Source of the DNA: an uncultured Coriobacteriaceae bacterium
GTDB lineage: Bacteria; Actinomycetota; Coriobacteriia; Coriobacteriales; Atopobiaceae
Direction: 5' to 3'
Assembly: GCA_902793465.1 (NCBI GenBank)
Contig: CADBDT010000026.1
Span: forward strand, 1 to 46,528
DNA: 46,528 nucleotides
Shown piece by piece: positions 18,606 through 26,405 of this stretch (position 1 is the stretch's first letter; each line of letters starts with the position of its first letter). Made by a program: the position numbers and the translations under genes. The notes beneath the pieces were generated by a model, which worked only from the letters and a program-made list of their open reading frames with translations, ran no database searches and was not told where the DNA came from.

Positions 18606-20456
18606 CTACTCCACCGTTACGGATTTGGCCAGGTTGCGGGGCTTGTCTACGTCGTAGCCGCGGTCGCGCGAAACGTAGCGCGCGAGCATTTGCAGATGGA
18701 GGATGGCCACCACCGGCACAACGAGCTCGTCGGGGCACTGCGGCACCCACAGCACCTGCGAGCACAGCTTGGCCACCTTTTCGTCACCGTCGGTGGCAAC
18801 GCCAATTACCACCGCGCCGCGGGCCAGGCACTCCTCTATGTTGGACACGGTCTTGTCGTGCACGTGGTCGGCCGGCACGATTGCCACCACGGGGAAGCCG
18901 CCCTCTATAAGCGCAATGGGGCCGTGCTTCATCTCGCCCGCGGGGTAGGCCTCGGCGTGCAGGTAGCTTATTTCCTTGAGCTTGAGCGCGCCCTCGTAGG
19001 CCGTTGTGGAGTTGACGTTGCGGCCCAGGAACAGCGAGCTGTGCTTGCCCTGGAACAGGCGCGCGGCCTGCTTGTCCTGCCAGCGGCGCGCCAGGACCTC
19101 GCGCATGAGGTCGGGTATGCGCTCCAGGTCGGCAAAGTGGCGCTCCACCTCCTCGCGCGCGAGGGTGCCGTTTGCCAGGCCCAGGCGCAGCGCGAGCAGG
19201 AACGACGCCACGATCTGCGCCGTGTATGCCTTGGTGGACGCCACGGCCACCTCCGGCCCCGCCTGGATGTACAGGGTACCGTCGCTCTCGCGCGCGGCGG
19301 TGGAGCCCAGAACGTTGGTTATGGCGAACACGGTGCAGCCCATGCCGCGCATGCGGCGCGCCGCGGTTAGGGTGTCCGCCGTCTCGCCGGACTGGGTTAT
19401 GACCACGCACATGGTGTGATCCGTTACCAGGTAGTTCTCGTCGTAGTTAAACTCGCTCGCAAACTCGACCGCCACCGGGATGCGCGCCCAGCGCTCGATG
19501 GCCGCCTTGGCGATGAGCCCCACGTGGTAGGAGGTGCCGCAAGCAATAATTACGATGCGGTCCACGGCGGCGAGCTCTGCCTTGGTAAGGGACAGCTCGT
19601 CCAGCTCTATGCCGTGCTCGCCCAGGCGGTCCTTTAGCAGGCGCTCAATGGCCTCGGGCTGCTCGCTAATCTCCTTGGCCATAAAGTCGGAGTAGCCACC
19701 GAGGCGTGCCGCCGAGGCGTCCCAGTCTATGGTTAGGGTGGCGGGGTTGGCCACGGGCGCGCCGTTGCGGTCCACTATCTGGATGCTTCCATCCGGGCTC
19801 AGCGTGGCTATGTCGTTGTCCTCGAGCTGCGTGACCTGCGTGGCCACGGACGCCAGCGGCATTACGTCGGAGGCCGCGTAGGCGCCGTCCTCGGTGGAGG
19901 TTACCACCAGCGGCGAGCCGTTGCGCGTTACCACCATCTGTCCGGGGACCTCGGAGCACACCACGGCCAGCGCCCACGCGCCCTCCAGGCGGTCGCAGGC
20001 GTAGCGCACCGCGCGGGCCAGGTCGCCCTTGGCCGGGCCGTTCCACGCCTCCTGGATAAGGTGCGGGATTACCTCCGTGTCCGTCTCGGACAAGAACTCG
20101 TGGCCAGCGGCCATGAGCTCGCGGCGCAGCTCCTGGTAGTTCTCTATTATGCCGTTGTGCACCACGGCTATGCGCCCGGTGCCGTCCAGGTGCGGGTGCG
20201 CGTTGCGGTCGGTGGGGGCGCCGTGGGTTGCCCAGCGCGTGTGGCCAATGCCGCACGTCCCGTTGAGGTTTGCCACGGCCGCGCGCTCGCGCAGCGTGGC
20301 CACGCGACCGGCGCACTTTACGCCGTGGAGGTTGCCGGAAGAGGAGACCACCTGCACGCCGGCGGAGTCGTACCCGCGATACTCCAGCGTGGCCAGGCCG
20401 TCCAACAGCCAGTCCACCGCCTGATTCCTACCGGTATAGCCAACAACTCCGCACAT
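18606..20456 (-). CDS. glmS: Glutamine-fructose-6-phosphate aminotransferase
   Basis: 616 aa, the usual length. Makes glucosamine-6-phosphate from fructose-6-phosphate and glutamine, the entry step to UDP-GlcNAc and cell wall. The N-terminal nucleophile cysteine follows the initiator Met (MCGVVGYTG), which fixes the start at 20456 (GGAG 6 nt upstream). The class II glutaminase domain spans 1 to about 225 (EYRGYDSAGV; GHTRWATHG), then two SIS sugar-isomerase domains, with the C-terminal KPRNLAKSVTVE typical of GlmS. It is the first gene of the leftward run glmS-acpS-nnr-alr-udg-tsaE. I see no glmS ribozyme in the leader. Confidence 0.97.
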   Translation of the reverse strand: MCGVVGYTGRNQAVDWLLDGLATLEYRGYDSAGVQVVSSSGNLHGVKCAGRVATLRERAAVANLNGTCGIGHTRWATHGAPTDRNAHPHLDGTGRIAVVHNGIIENYQELRRELMAAGHEFLSETDTEVIPHLIQEAWNGPAKGDLARAVRYACDRLEGAWALAVVCSEVPGQMVVTRNGSPLVVTSTEDGAYAASDVMPLASVATQVTQLEDNDIATLSPDGSIQIVDRNGAPVANPATLTIDWDASAARLGGYSDFMAKEISEQPEAIERLLKDRLGEHGIELDELSLTKAELAAVDRIVIIACGTSYHVGLIAKAAIERWARIPVAVEFASEFNYDENYLVTDHTMCVVITQSGETADTLTAARRMRGMGCTVFAITNVLGSTAARESDGTLYIQAGPEVAVASTKAYTAQIVASFLLALRLGLANGTLAREEVERHFADLERIPDLMREVLARRWQDKQAARLFQGKHSSLFLGRNVNSTTAYEGALKLKEISYLHAEAYPAGEMKHGPIALIEGGFPVVAIVPADHVHDKTVSNIEECLARGAVVIGVATDGDEKVAKLCSQVLWVPQCPDELVVPVVAILHLQMLARYVSRDRGYDVDKPRNLAKSVTVE

Positions 20457-20549
20457 GAGCATCTCCAATCTGTAGCTACGTTTTAGCCCGTTTAGATTCT
20501 ATCAGCACTTACCAAGCTTAACGTTCTCAAACGACATAAAGATAAAGCT

Positions 20550-20599
20550 CACACCCAGCGCCCACACCCAGCGCCCACACCCAGCGCCCACACCCAGCC
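20550..20599. repeat. 14-bp tandem repeat upstream of glmS
   Basis: Three full copies and a partial fourth of CACACCCAGCGCCC, starting 94 bp before the glmS start codon, within the promoter or leader region of glmS. Confidence 0.85.
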
Positions 20600-20662
20600 A
20601 GGTTGTATAGTGGCGGGGCGCACGTAGGGGATGTTCCGCTGGGTACAAGCGGGGTGCCTGTT

Positions 20663-20683
20663 GGGGACCCCGTCCCCTTTTTT
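20663..20683 (+). terminator. Terminator-like hairpin without an assigned gene
   Basis: GGGGAC-CCC-GTCCCC followed by TTTTTT on the plus strand, a textbook intrinsic terminator shape. No plus-strand gene ends before it; it lies between the divergent glmS and hexulose-phosphate-synthase-like genes. It could end a small transcript, or merely be one of the GGGGAC/GTCCCC repeats common in this DNA. Confidence 0.4.
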
Positions 20684-20710
20684 CCCTATGTCCCTATGCG
20701 CGAGGAATAT

Positions 20711-20748
20711 TCGACCTATACGAGGGGCACTCCCCCTTGATAGGTCGA
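20711..20748. repeat. Short family B palindrome
   Basis: Arms TCGACCTA and TAGGTCGA enclose GAGGGGCACTCCCCC. Unlike most copies it lies between divergent genes, not at a 3' end. The neighbourhood also has GGGGACGGAGGAGCTTGTCC, a motif of the GGGACGTTTGTCCC kind seen near 13750 and 23510. Confidence 0.6.
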
Positions 20749-20800
20749 CAAAGGGGACGGAGGAGCTTGTCCGAGGGGCTTGGGCCTAGCCCGCCAGTGC

Positions 20801-20932
20801 TAAAGGGTAACAATCTCGGCCCGCCCCGGCTAAAGGGTGACACCGTAAAGGGTGACAATTGCATTTGCGCTGGTAGATTGGTTGCTAAAGGGTGACAATC
20901 CGTGTCTGAGGGGTGGGTTTTGTCACCCTTTA
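20801..20932. promoter_or_regulatory. TAAAGGGTGACA repeat cluster upstream of the HPS-like gene
   Basis: Direct copies at 20801 (with TAACA), 20831, 20846 and 20886 and an inverted copy at 20921-20932. The last two could pair as a hairpin. The cluster ends 106 bp before the plus-strand start codon at 21039. Spacing and copy number suggest binding sites for a regulator or a structured leader; no regulator gene is nearby. Confidence 0.5.
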
Positions 20933-21038
20933 GGGCTTGGTGCCTGTTAGCCGGCTCCCGCTCCTAAACGAAGGCCTTACCAGCACGTCCAAAATGCTAC
21001 GATAGTTACGTATCCTCGCGCCCACAGAAAGGCCTGCC

Positions 21039-21740
21039 ATGCTGCTCCAAGTTACGCTCGACACCCCCAAGATCGAAGAGTGCGCCGAAATCGTTGAGCA
21101 GATTCATGAGTACGTGGACATAGTGGAGGTTGGAAACCCGCTTATCATAGAATCCGGCATTACCCTTGTGGGAGATCTACGCAACGAGTTTCCGCAAATC
21201 GGCATTTGTGCGGACGCCAAAATTGTGAACTCGGGCCACTACATTGCCTCTCGTTGCTTTGATCACGGCGCCAGCATTGTTACGGTTATGGGCGTCGCCG
21301 CCGACCAGACCATCGAGGGAGCCGTGGCAGCGGCGGAGCTTATGGGCGGCTCCATTATGGCCGACCTTACGGGCATCGCAGACATTGCGCTGCGCGCACG
21401 AGAGCTGGAAGAGCTTGGTGTTCGCTATCTATGTGCACACACCGGCTACGAAGACCGCCAGCTTGCAAGCAATCCCCTTTCGGACGCACGCCCTGGCATC
21501 GCACGCGCGCTCCGCTCCGTTCTTGGCTACGACAATCCCCTGCGCGAGCTTGGCCTCATTCGGTCAAACACCGTAGGCGACGCACTGCCCGCCATCGTAG
21601 GACGCATAAACATCGACAACATAGACGAGGTCGTAGCAGCCGGACCCGAGCTCGTACTCGTCGGACGCGCCATCGTAAACGCCATAGCTCCCGCCCAAGC
21701 CGCCGCCGACCTTCGCGAACACCTAACCAATAGCCGATAG
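21039..21740 (+). CDS. Hexulose-6-phosphate synthase-like (OMP decarboxylase superfamily) protein
   Basis: 233 aa, single (beta/alpha)8 barrel of the OMPDC superfamily branch that holds 3-hexulose-6-phosphate synthase and 3-keto-L-gulonate-6-phosphate decarboxylase. Family residues visible: Asp8 (VTLDTP), Glu30 (IVEVGNPLI), Asp59 and Lys61 (CADAKIVNSG), the HTGYED segment near 135, and the C-terminal phosphate-binding LVLVGRAIV. The second aspartate of the DxKxxD signature is Asn64 here, so the reaction is not certain. No hexuloisomerase partner gene is adjacent. The ATG at 21039 is preceded by AGAAAGG. It is one of only two plus-strand genes in the window. Alternative: a sugar-phosphate aldolase or decarboxylase of ascorbate or pentose metabolism. 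Confidence 0.8.
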   Translation: MLLQVTLDTPKIEECAEIVEQIHEYVDIVEVGNPLIIESGITLVGDLRNEFPQIGICADAKIVNSGHYIASRCFDHGASIVTVMGVAADQTIEGAVAAAELMGGSIMADLTGIADIALRARELEELGVRYLCAHTGYEDRQLASNPLSDARPGIARALRSVLGYDNPLRELGLIRSNTVGDALPAIVGRINIDNIDEVVAAGPELVLVGRAIVNAIAPAQAAADLREHLTNSR

Positions 21741-21844
21741 CCGCAAGCAAAGCGCCCGAACATGATGCGTTGCTGGGACAGTCCGGGGTACCTCCCGGGG
21801 TGGCACTCCGTGACGTACCCCTCCTCCAGCTGGCGACTTCCACA

Positions 21845-21949
21845 CCCGCCAGATGCCCCCGTACCCTATCGCCGCGAATCACGAGCGAAGCGAGTGAGCG
21901 AGCAAAGCGAGCGCTGAGCGGGCGATAGGGTCCGGGGGCATCTGGCGGG
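21845..21949. repeat. Family D hairpin, copy 1
   Basis: Arms of about 28 bp (CCCGCCAGATGCCCCCG then ACCCTATCGCC, and complement with one mismatch) enclose an apical sequence containing GAATCACGAGCGAAGCGAGT and ending GCGCTGAGCGG. A partial copy of the apical sequence, without arms, follows at about 21960-22010. Confidence 0.8.
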
Positions 21950-22051
21950 CGCGGGCGCAAATCACGAGCGAAGCGAGTGCATCCAAGTCGCGAGCGGAGC
22001 GAGCGAACCAATCCCTCTCCCCGCCCGACGCCACGAGCCCGATAGACGGAG

Positions 22052-22240
22052 CGCCCCTGCGGGCACATTTGTCTCGCCGCGAACAACACGTGAGCCCGCG
22101 TGGGCCCCGGACTCTCCTGCAAGCGAATCACGAGCGAAGCGAGTGAGCGAACGCAGTGAGCGCTGAGCGGGCAGGAGAGTCCGGGGCCCACGCGGGCGCA
22201 TCCCCGTATGCGAGCGAGACAAATGTGCCCGCCGGGGCGC
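22052..22240. repeat. Family D hairpin, copy 2 (double-stemmed)
   Basis: Inner arms are a perfect 27-bp inverted repeat, 22094-22120 with 22171-22197 (starting GCCCGCGTGGGCCCC). Outer arms GCGGGCACATTTGTCTCGC (22059-22077) and complement (22214-22232) extend through CGCCCC/GGGGCG. The apical sequence is nearly the same as in copy 1 although the arms differ. It ends about 9 bp from the stop codon of the minus-strand glycosyltransferase gene, in a gap between two convergent genes. Confidence 0.85.
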
Positions 22241-22248
22241 GGCCAAGT

Positions 22249-23328
22249 CTAACGGCGAGCCTTGAGCGTCGCAAACATTTTGGTGTTACGCGACTTTACG
22301 TACGAGATTATGCAGCCTTCGCGATACGCGAGCTTTACGTTTTGCGACTTAATGGGCGCCAGCATGGTCTTCATCATGCGCGAACGAGGCCGCGCCAGCG
22401 CAACGGCAACTTGGGCGCGTTCGCTGCATATCATGGCCTCAATAGCCGCGAGCTTCTCATCAACCGACATGGCGCAAGCCGAGTTGCAAACGTTTTCGAT
22501 GCATCCCACCAGGCGTTCCACATAGCGCCTCTGTACGACCTCCATGCTGGCTGGGTCTCCATCCAGCCCCCAATGGTTGTAGAGGTCGAGCATCCACGTG
22601 TGCTCCTCCTCGCGTTTTTCGTACATGTCGGGACGCCAGCGAGTGGTCTCGGAATCCTGCCTCTGGCGAATAAAGTGATAATACGCGCGCTCGATTACGC
22701 CCACACGCTCCACGTCGCGAATGTAGTCCAACACAAACGGGAAGTCATCCCAAAACGTGTCGCGAAAACGCAGTCCAAGCTTCTCTATACGCTCGCGCAA
22801 AAAGAGCTTGTTCCATGGCGGATACAGCAGGTTTTGGTCAAAGAGCTCCGCCGCTGCGACCCTAAACTCGTGCTGGGTGGGATAGACGGCGCTCGGACGG
22901 CTCTTGAGCTCGGTGGTGTGCTCGTCACCCTTGCCGTAGTACGTCTCGATGTAAAAGCCGGCAACAACCAGCTCCAGGTGGTCGCGCTCGGCGGCGGCTA
23001 CCATGTCTGCCAGCATGGACGGCTCGGCCCAGTCGTCGGCATCCATAAAGTAAACGTACTTGCCACGCGCGTGGTTTAGCGCAAGGTTACGTGCTGCCGG
23101 CGCTCCGCCGTTTTGCGGGTGAAAGTCCACAATCCGCAGGTCGTGACGCGTAAACTGACGAATTATGTCACCCGTGCGATCGGTTGATCCGTCGTCGACC
23201 ACAAGCATCTCAAAGTCGGTAAAGGTCTGACGCTGCATGCTCTCTATGGCACGTCCAACATAATCCTCCACGTTATACGCCGGGATTATAACCGTGACCA
23301 TTGGATAGCTGTTAGACCGAATTGGCAT
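22249..23328 (-). CDS. Family 2 glycosyltransferase
   Basis: 359 aa. A GT-A fold transferase, about 10-240: nucleotide-binding start VTVIIPAYNVEDYVGRAIES, the VDDGSTDRTGDI segment and the metal-binding FMDADDWAEP. The C-terminal third is variable and includes a short basic end (KMFATLKARR). There is no transmembrane helix. It probably adds a sugar to a surface glycan, capsule or glycolipid; donor and acceptor cannot be read. The ATG at 23328 has no strong Shine-Dalgarno. The gene stands alone between repeat-rich gaps, not in a polysaccharide cluster. Confidence 0.88.
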   Translation of the reverse strand: MPIRSNSYPMVTVIIPAYNVEDYVGRAIESMQRQTFTDFEMLVVDDGSTDRTGDIIRQFTRHDLRIVDFHPQNGGAPAARNLALNHARGKYVYFMDADDWAEPSMLADMVAAAERDHLELVVAGFYIETYYGKGDEHTTELKSRPSAVYPTQHEFRVAAAELFDQNLLYPPWNKLFLRERIEKLGLRFRDTFWDDFPFVLDYIRDVERVGVIERAYYHFIRQRQDSETTRWRPDMYEKREEEHTWMLDLYNHWGLDGDPASMEVVQRRYVERLVGCIENVCNSACAMSVDEKLAAIEAMICSERAQVAVALARPRSRMMKTMLAPIKSQNVKLAYREGCIISYVKSRNTKMFATLKARR

Positions 23329-23493
23329 GCTTGCGTATACCTGTCTGCCGTCTCTTTACAAAACACAGAATAAGATAACAGGCCGCGGCGCCGGGCACGC
23401 CGTCACTGTGCAAAGGCACATTTATTCCAATATACGCACGCATGAACGCTGCGCGTTGGGTATCTTGGCGGCTGGTCTCGAGTATTGGTGCAA

Positions 23494-23725
23494 CGGGACA
23501 ATGTTGATGGAGGCGTTTGTCCCGGGAGCTGCATTCTGCGAGTCGCAAAATGTGCATTCCACGGGTCACGGAATGCACAGAGGAGCAAATATCTCGTATA
23601 ACCGCAGGTAGATGGCTTGTCGAGAAAACCGCTGCATTCTGTGACACGCAAACTGTACATTTTGCAAGCCACAGAATGCAGCGATTCACGAACGGGCAAA
23701 GGGGAGACAATTGTCCCGAAAACAG
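23494..23725. repeat. Cluster of GCATTCTG palindromes
   Basis: Several inverted repeats: GCTGCATTCTGTG (23631-23643) with CACAGAATGCAGC (23670-23682); TGTGCATTCC (23551-23560) with GGAATGCACA (23570-23579); and a lone GCTGCATTCTG at 23528. GGGACAATG...TTTGTCCC and GGGGAGACAATTGTCCC flank the block. In layout it resembles family C (nested palindromes around CATTCT). It fills the 454-nt gap between the metal-exporter 3' end and the glycosyltransferase start; no gene is seen. Confidence 0.7.
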
Positions 23726-23782
23726 ACATGCGAGGCAAACGTCTCCGTCTCCATCGTCCTTTTATGGGGTGGCCCCCCGCAC

Positions 23783-24775
23783 CTACAGAACGAGACCAAC
23801 CGCAGTGGCAAGCACGCCGCAGAGCACGCCAACGCAATACACAAACGCAGCGATAATAACGTTCTGACGCATGTCCGCATTGGTCCTAAAGAGCACGAGC
23901 AAGCCCATTCCGCCAGACACCAAAAGGCCCGCGAGCATGGGGCCAGTTTCGAGCGTACCCTCCACAAACAGCTCGGCAATGGCCACGCTTGCCCCGCAGT
24001 TGGGTATAAGGCCAATGAGCGCCGCCAAAAACGACGCGAGCACGGGCTGTGCAGATAAAAACGCGCCAAGGGCATCCTCGCCCAGTCCCTCGATTACAAG
24101 GCCAAACACAAACGTGATTACAAAGATAAACGCAGTGACCTGAGCCGTGTGTACCAGCGAGCATCGCAAAATGTGTGCCCAACGCGACCAGCCGCGCTCG
24201 TGTACGTGCGCGTGATCGTGACCACGGTCGTGTTCGTGCGTGTGTGCGGGGTCATCGTTCCCATGGTCGTGCGCGTGATTGTGACCCGCAGCGTCTATGC
24301 TGCCGCAGTGGCAGTGAGCGCGCTCGCAAAGCTCGCGTATGTGAGGATGCCCGTCTCCGGTTCTATGCAGCGCTCGCAAGACGGCGTCGGCTGCAAAGCC
24401 AACCACCATTCCCACCACAAGCTTTATGGCAAGAATGGCCAGGATGCGCAGCGCGGGCTGCTGATGTGCCACAAACACGGGAACGAGCTCGTCCGATGTG
24501 GAAAGAATAACGGCAACCAGCGTGCCGGCCGTTATGAGCCTGCCGGCATACAGCGTACCTGCCATGGCAGAAAAGCCGCACTGCGGAATTGCACCCAGAA
24601 TGCTTCCCACGGCTGGCCCCGCCGAACCCGCACTACGTATAAGGCGCTCCGCCTTCCCATCGGAGGAATGCTCCAAAGTCTCCATTACGAGATAGGTAAC
24701 AAGCAGGAAGGGCACCAGCATTACGGTGTCCTTTACGCTGTCTACCAGCACGTCCATAACCATATCCATGGACAT
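23783..24775 (-). CDS. ArsP_2-type heavy-metal exporter with His-rich loop (putative manganese transporter)
   Basis: 330 aa. About ten hydrophobic segments in two halves, each with a Cys motif in a re-entrant-looking loop: GAIPQCGFSAMAG in the first half and GLIPNCGASVAIA in the second. This matches the ArsP_2 family (PF11449), often labelled putative manganese transporter; direction of transport and metal are not proven for the family. The central loop (about 140-200) is very rich in His, Asp and Cys (HCHCG; HNHAHDHG; HTHEHDRGHDHAHVHE) and probably binds divalent metal. The ATG at 24775 follows a GAGGAGAGGA stretch. It is 86 nt downstream of truA in the same direction. Confidence 0.85.
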   Translation of the reverse strand: MSMDMVMDVLVDSVKDTVMLVPFLLVTYLVMETLEHSSDGKAERLIRSAGSAGPAVGSILGAIPQCGFSAMAGTLYAGRLITAGTLVAVILSTSDELVPVFVAHQQPALRILAILAIKLVVGMVVGFAADAVLRALHRTGDGHPHIRELCERAHCHCGSIDAAGHNHAHDHGNDDPAHTHEHDRGHDHAHVHERGWSRWAHILRCSLVHTAQVTAFIFVITFVFGLVIEGLGEDALGAFLSAQPVLASFLAALIGLIPNCGASVAIAELFVEGTLETGPMLAGLLVSGGMGLLVLFRTNADMRQNVIIAAFVYCVGVLCGVLATAVGLVL

Positions 24776-24801
24776 AAGATGTCCTCTCCTCTAAGCCGCC
24801 C

Positions 24802-24838
24802 AAACCACAAATAGGGAGCTGTCCCCTCTTTGTGGTTT
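24802..24838. repeat. Inverted repeat between truA and the metal exporter
   Basis: AAACCACAAATAGGGA pairs with TCCCCTCTTTGTGGTTT, with small mismatches. It lies 24 bp beyond the truA stop codon. Related sequence (CTATTTGTGGTTTTAGCCAC) occurs at 25898-25917 on the other side of truA, so truA is bracketed by similar palindromes. Confidence 0.6.
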
Positions 24839-24861
24839 CGCATTCAGCTACGGCCCCTATC

Positions 24862-25674
24862 CTACTCCCAAGGAACAAGTGCTCCCTTGGGGTATTTCAC
24901 CGATTCCAAAACGAGGCCCTTTGCAGGTGCCGTGGGTCCGGCGGCGCGCCTGTCGCAGGCGTCGAGCGCAGCCTTTGGCCACGATGCCGGCCTGTTGCCG
25001 CGCCCCACCTCTACAAGTGTACCCACCATTATGCGCACCATATTATGCAAAAAAGCATTGCCTTCCACGTCTACTGCAACAAGGTCCTCGCCCGCCTCAC
25101 AAATTTCGCGCACACCCACGCGCTTTACGCAGCGCGAGGTTGAGCGCCCGTCCGCAATAAGCATCTGGGCCGAGCTCACCTTGCAAAAACTCCTAAAGTC
25201 GTGCTCGCCCACGAGCGCCTGCGCGGCTTTGGCCATCTGCGCAACGTCCAACGTAGACCGCAACCACCAGGCATGATCCCATGCCAACACAGGCTGCGCG
25301 TTTCCACAGGCAATGCGATACCGGTAACTGCGCGACTCGGCGTCAAAGCGTGCCGAAAAGCCCTCGTCCGCAAGGTACAGGCCGCGTATGGAAATGTCTT
25401 CTGGGGTAAGCGCGATAAGCGAGCGCCACATACGTCGCGGCTCGCGGCACAGCTCGCTTGCGTCCACGGGCAGGCTCACGTACTGCGCGAGGGCCGATAC
25501 GCCCGCATCGGTGCGGCCGGCACACACCAGGTCGCAGGGACGGTGAAGAAGCGTTTCTAGCGCGCGCTGCACCTCGGCCTCCACAGTGCGCTGGCTCTCC
25601 TGGGCTGCATAGCCCGAGAAGCCCGCACCGCGGTAGCCAACCTTTATTACGAGCGTCTTCTGACTGCTGCACAC
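24862..25674 (-). CDS. truA: tRNA pseudouridine(38-40) synthase
   Basis: 270 aa. Converts U38, U39 and U40 in the anticodon arm of tRNAs. The catalytic aspartate is Asp56 in CAGRTDAGVSA. Other family marks: VGYRGAGFSGYAAQ at the start, FSARFDAESRSYRYRI in the middle and FLHNMVRIMVGTLVEVGRG near the end. It starts with GTG at 25674, with GGGGA at 8 nt; no ATG alternative exists near the domain start. Gene order rplQ-truA is common in bacteria, and truA is kept here downstream of rplQ although 287 nt of palindromic repeats lie between. Confidence 0.95.
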   Translation of the reverse strand: MCSSQKTLVIKVGYRGAGFSGYAAQESQRTVEAEVQRALETLLHRPCDLVCAGRTDAGVSALAQYVSLPVDASELCREPRRMWRSLIALTPEDISIRGLYLADEGFSARFDAESRSYRYRIACGNAQPVLAWDHAWWLRSTLDVAQMAKAAQALVGEHDFRSFCKVSSAQMLIADGRSTSRCVKRVGVREICEAGEDLVAVDVEGNAFLHNMVRIMVGTLVEVGRGNRPASWPKAALDACDRRAAGPTAPAKGLVLESVKYPKGALVPWE

Positions 25675-25721
25675 GGCGTGCTTCCCCTTTCCGAAGCTTT
25701 CCGAGGACTCGTGATGGAGTG

Positions 25722-25833
25722 GGGGTGCCGCAAGGGGATACTCCCCATCGGGTACATCGCGAGCAAGAATATTCCTTTATAGGGAGGGCTATCCGCGATG
25801 TACCCGTAGGGGAGCATCCCCTTGCGGCACCCC
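25722..25833. repeat. Full-length family B hairpin element 4
   Basis: Outer arms GGGGTGCCGCAA and complement, conserved arms GGGGATACTCCCC-AT-CGGGTACATCGCG and complement (one substitution, GAGCATCCCC), with a 32-nt loop. Left flank CGAGGACTCGTGATGGAGTG is shared with element 5 at 35807, so these two form a subtype. It lies between rplQ and truA. Confidence 0.88.
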
Positions 25834-25884
25834 GTTTTTGGACTGCTGCTCCCAATTGCTTACGTAACTGCGCAGGTCACAATT

Positions 25885-25938
25885 AAGGGACAGTCCCCTA
25901 TTTGTGGTTTTAGCCACAGCTATGGGACTGTCCCTCTT
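25885..25938. repeat. Inverted repeat downstream of rplQ
   Basis: AAGGGACAGTCCC pairs with GGGACTGTCCCTCTT, enclosing a smaller hairpin GTGGTTTTAGCCAC. It starts 24 bp beyond the rplQ stop codon and may be the 3' end of the alpha operon message, although no T-run is visible. Confidence 0.6.
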
Positions 25939-25961
25939 TGCCAACTGCTGTTGTTTGTTAC

Positions 25962-26372
25962 TTAGTCTTCCTCGACCTTGGTAACGGTTGCAGAGCTGTC
26001 TTTTGCCACCGGCTCGTTTACGAGCTCGATGATAACGACCTCTGCGTTGTCGCCCTTGCGACGGCCAAGCTTCATAATGCGGGTGTAGCCACCGTTGCGG
26101 TCGGCCCACATGCCCTGCTCGGCCTTCTCGAATACCTCGCGTACGATCTCCTTGTCGCCAAGCTTGGCAATGGCAAGACGGCGGCTAGCAAGGTCGCCCT
26201 TCTTTGCCCAGGTGATAATACGGTCCACGTCGGGGCGAATTGCCTTGGCGCGCGACTCGAGGGTCTTAATACGGTCGTTCATAAAAAGGGAAGTCACAAG
26301 GCTCTTTTTCATTGCCTTGGTATGACTCGCGTCGGTACCGAGCTTCATTCCCTTCTTCTTGTTGTGCCTCAT
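25962..26372 (-). CDS. rplQ: Ribosomal protein L17
   Basis: 136 aa. The typical L17 start RHNKKKGMKLGTDASHTKAM and the domain through RIMKLGRRKGDNAEVVIIELV are present, followed by a short acidic tail (TVTKVEED). Large-subunit protein near the exit tunnel. Last gene of the alpha operon, 33 nt after rpoA. Confidence 0.97.
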   Translation of the reverse strand: MRHNKKKGMKLGTDASHTKAMKKSLVTSLFMNDRIKTLESRAKAIRPDVDRIITWAKKGDLASRRLAIAKLGDKEIVREVFEKAEQGMWADRNGGYTRIMKLGRRKGDNAEVVIIELVNEPVAKDSSATVTKVEED

Positions 26373-26405
26373 ACTACTGCTCCTATGCGATGCTCAAGCG
26401 ACGTC

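Noticed and set aside
20457..20660. glmS ribozyme in the glmS leader
   Set aside because: I could not find the conserved core; the region is a 14-bp tandem repeat and spacer.
21741..22248. tRNA gene in the GC-rich hairpin region
   Set aside because: The stems are far too long for tRNA arms and no TTCGA-type T loop or anticodon arm fits.
25834..25840. T-run after family B element 4 as a conventional terminator
   Set aside because: GTTTTTG follows the hairpin on the plus strand only, and no plus-strand gene precedes it.
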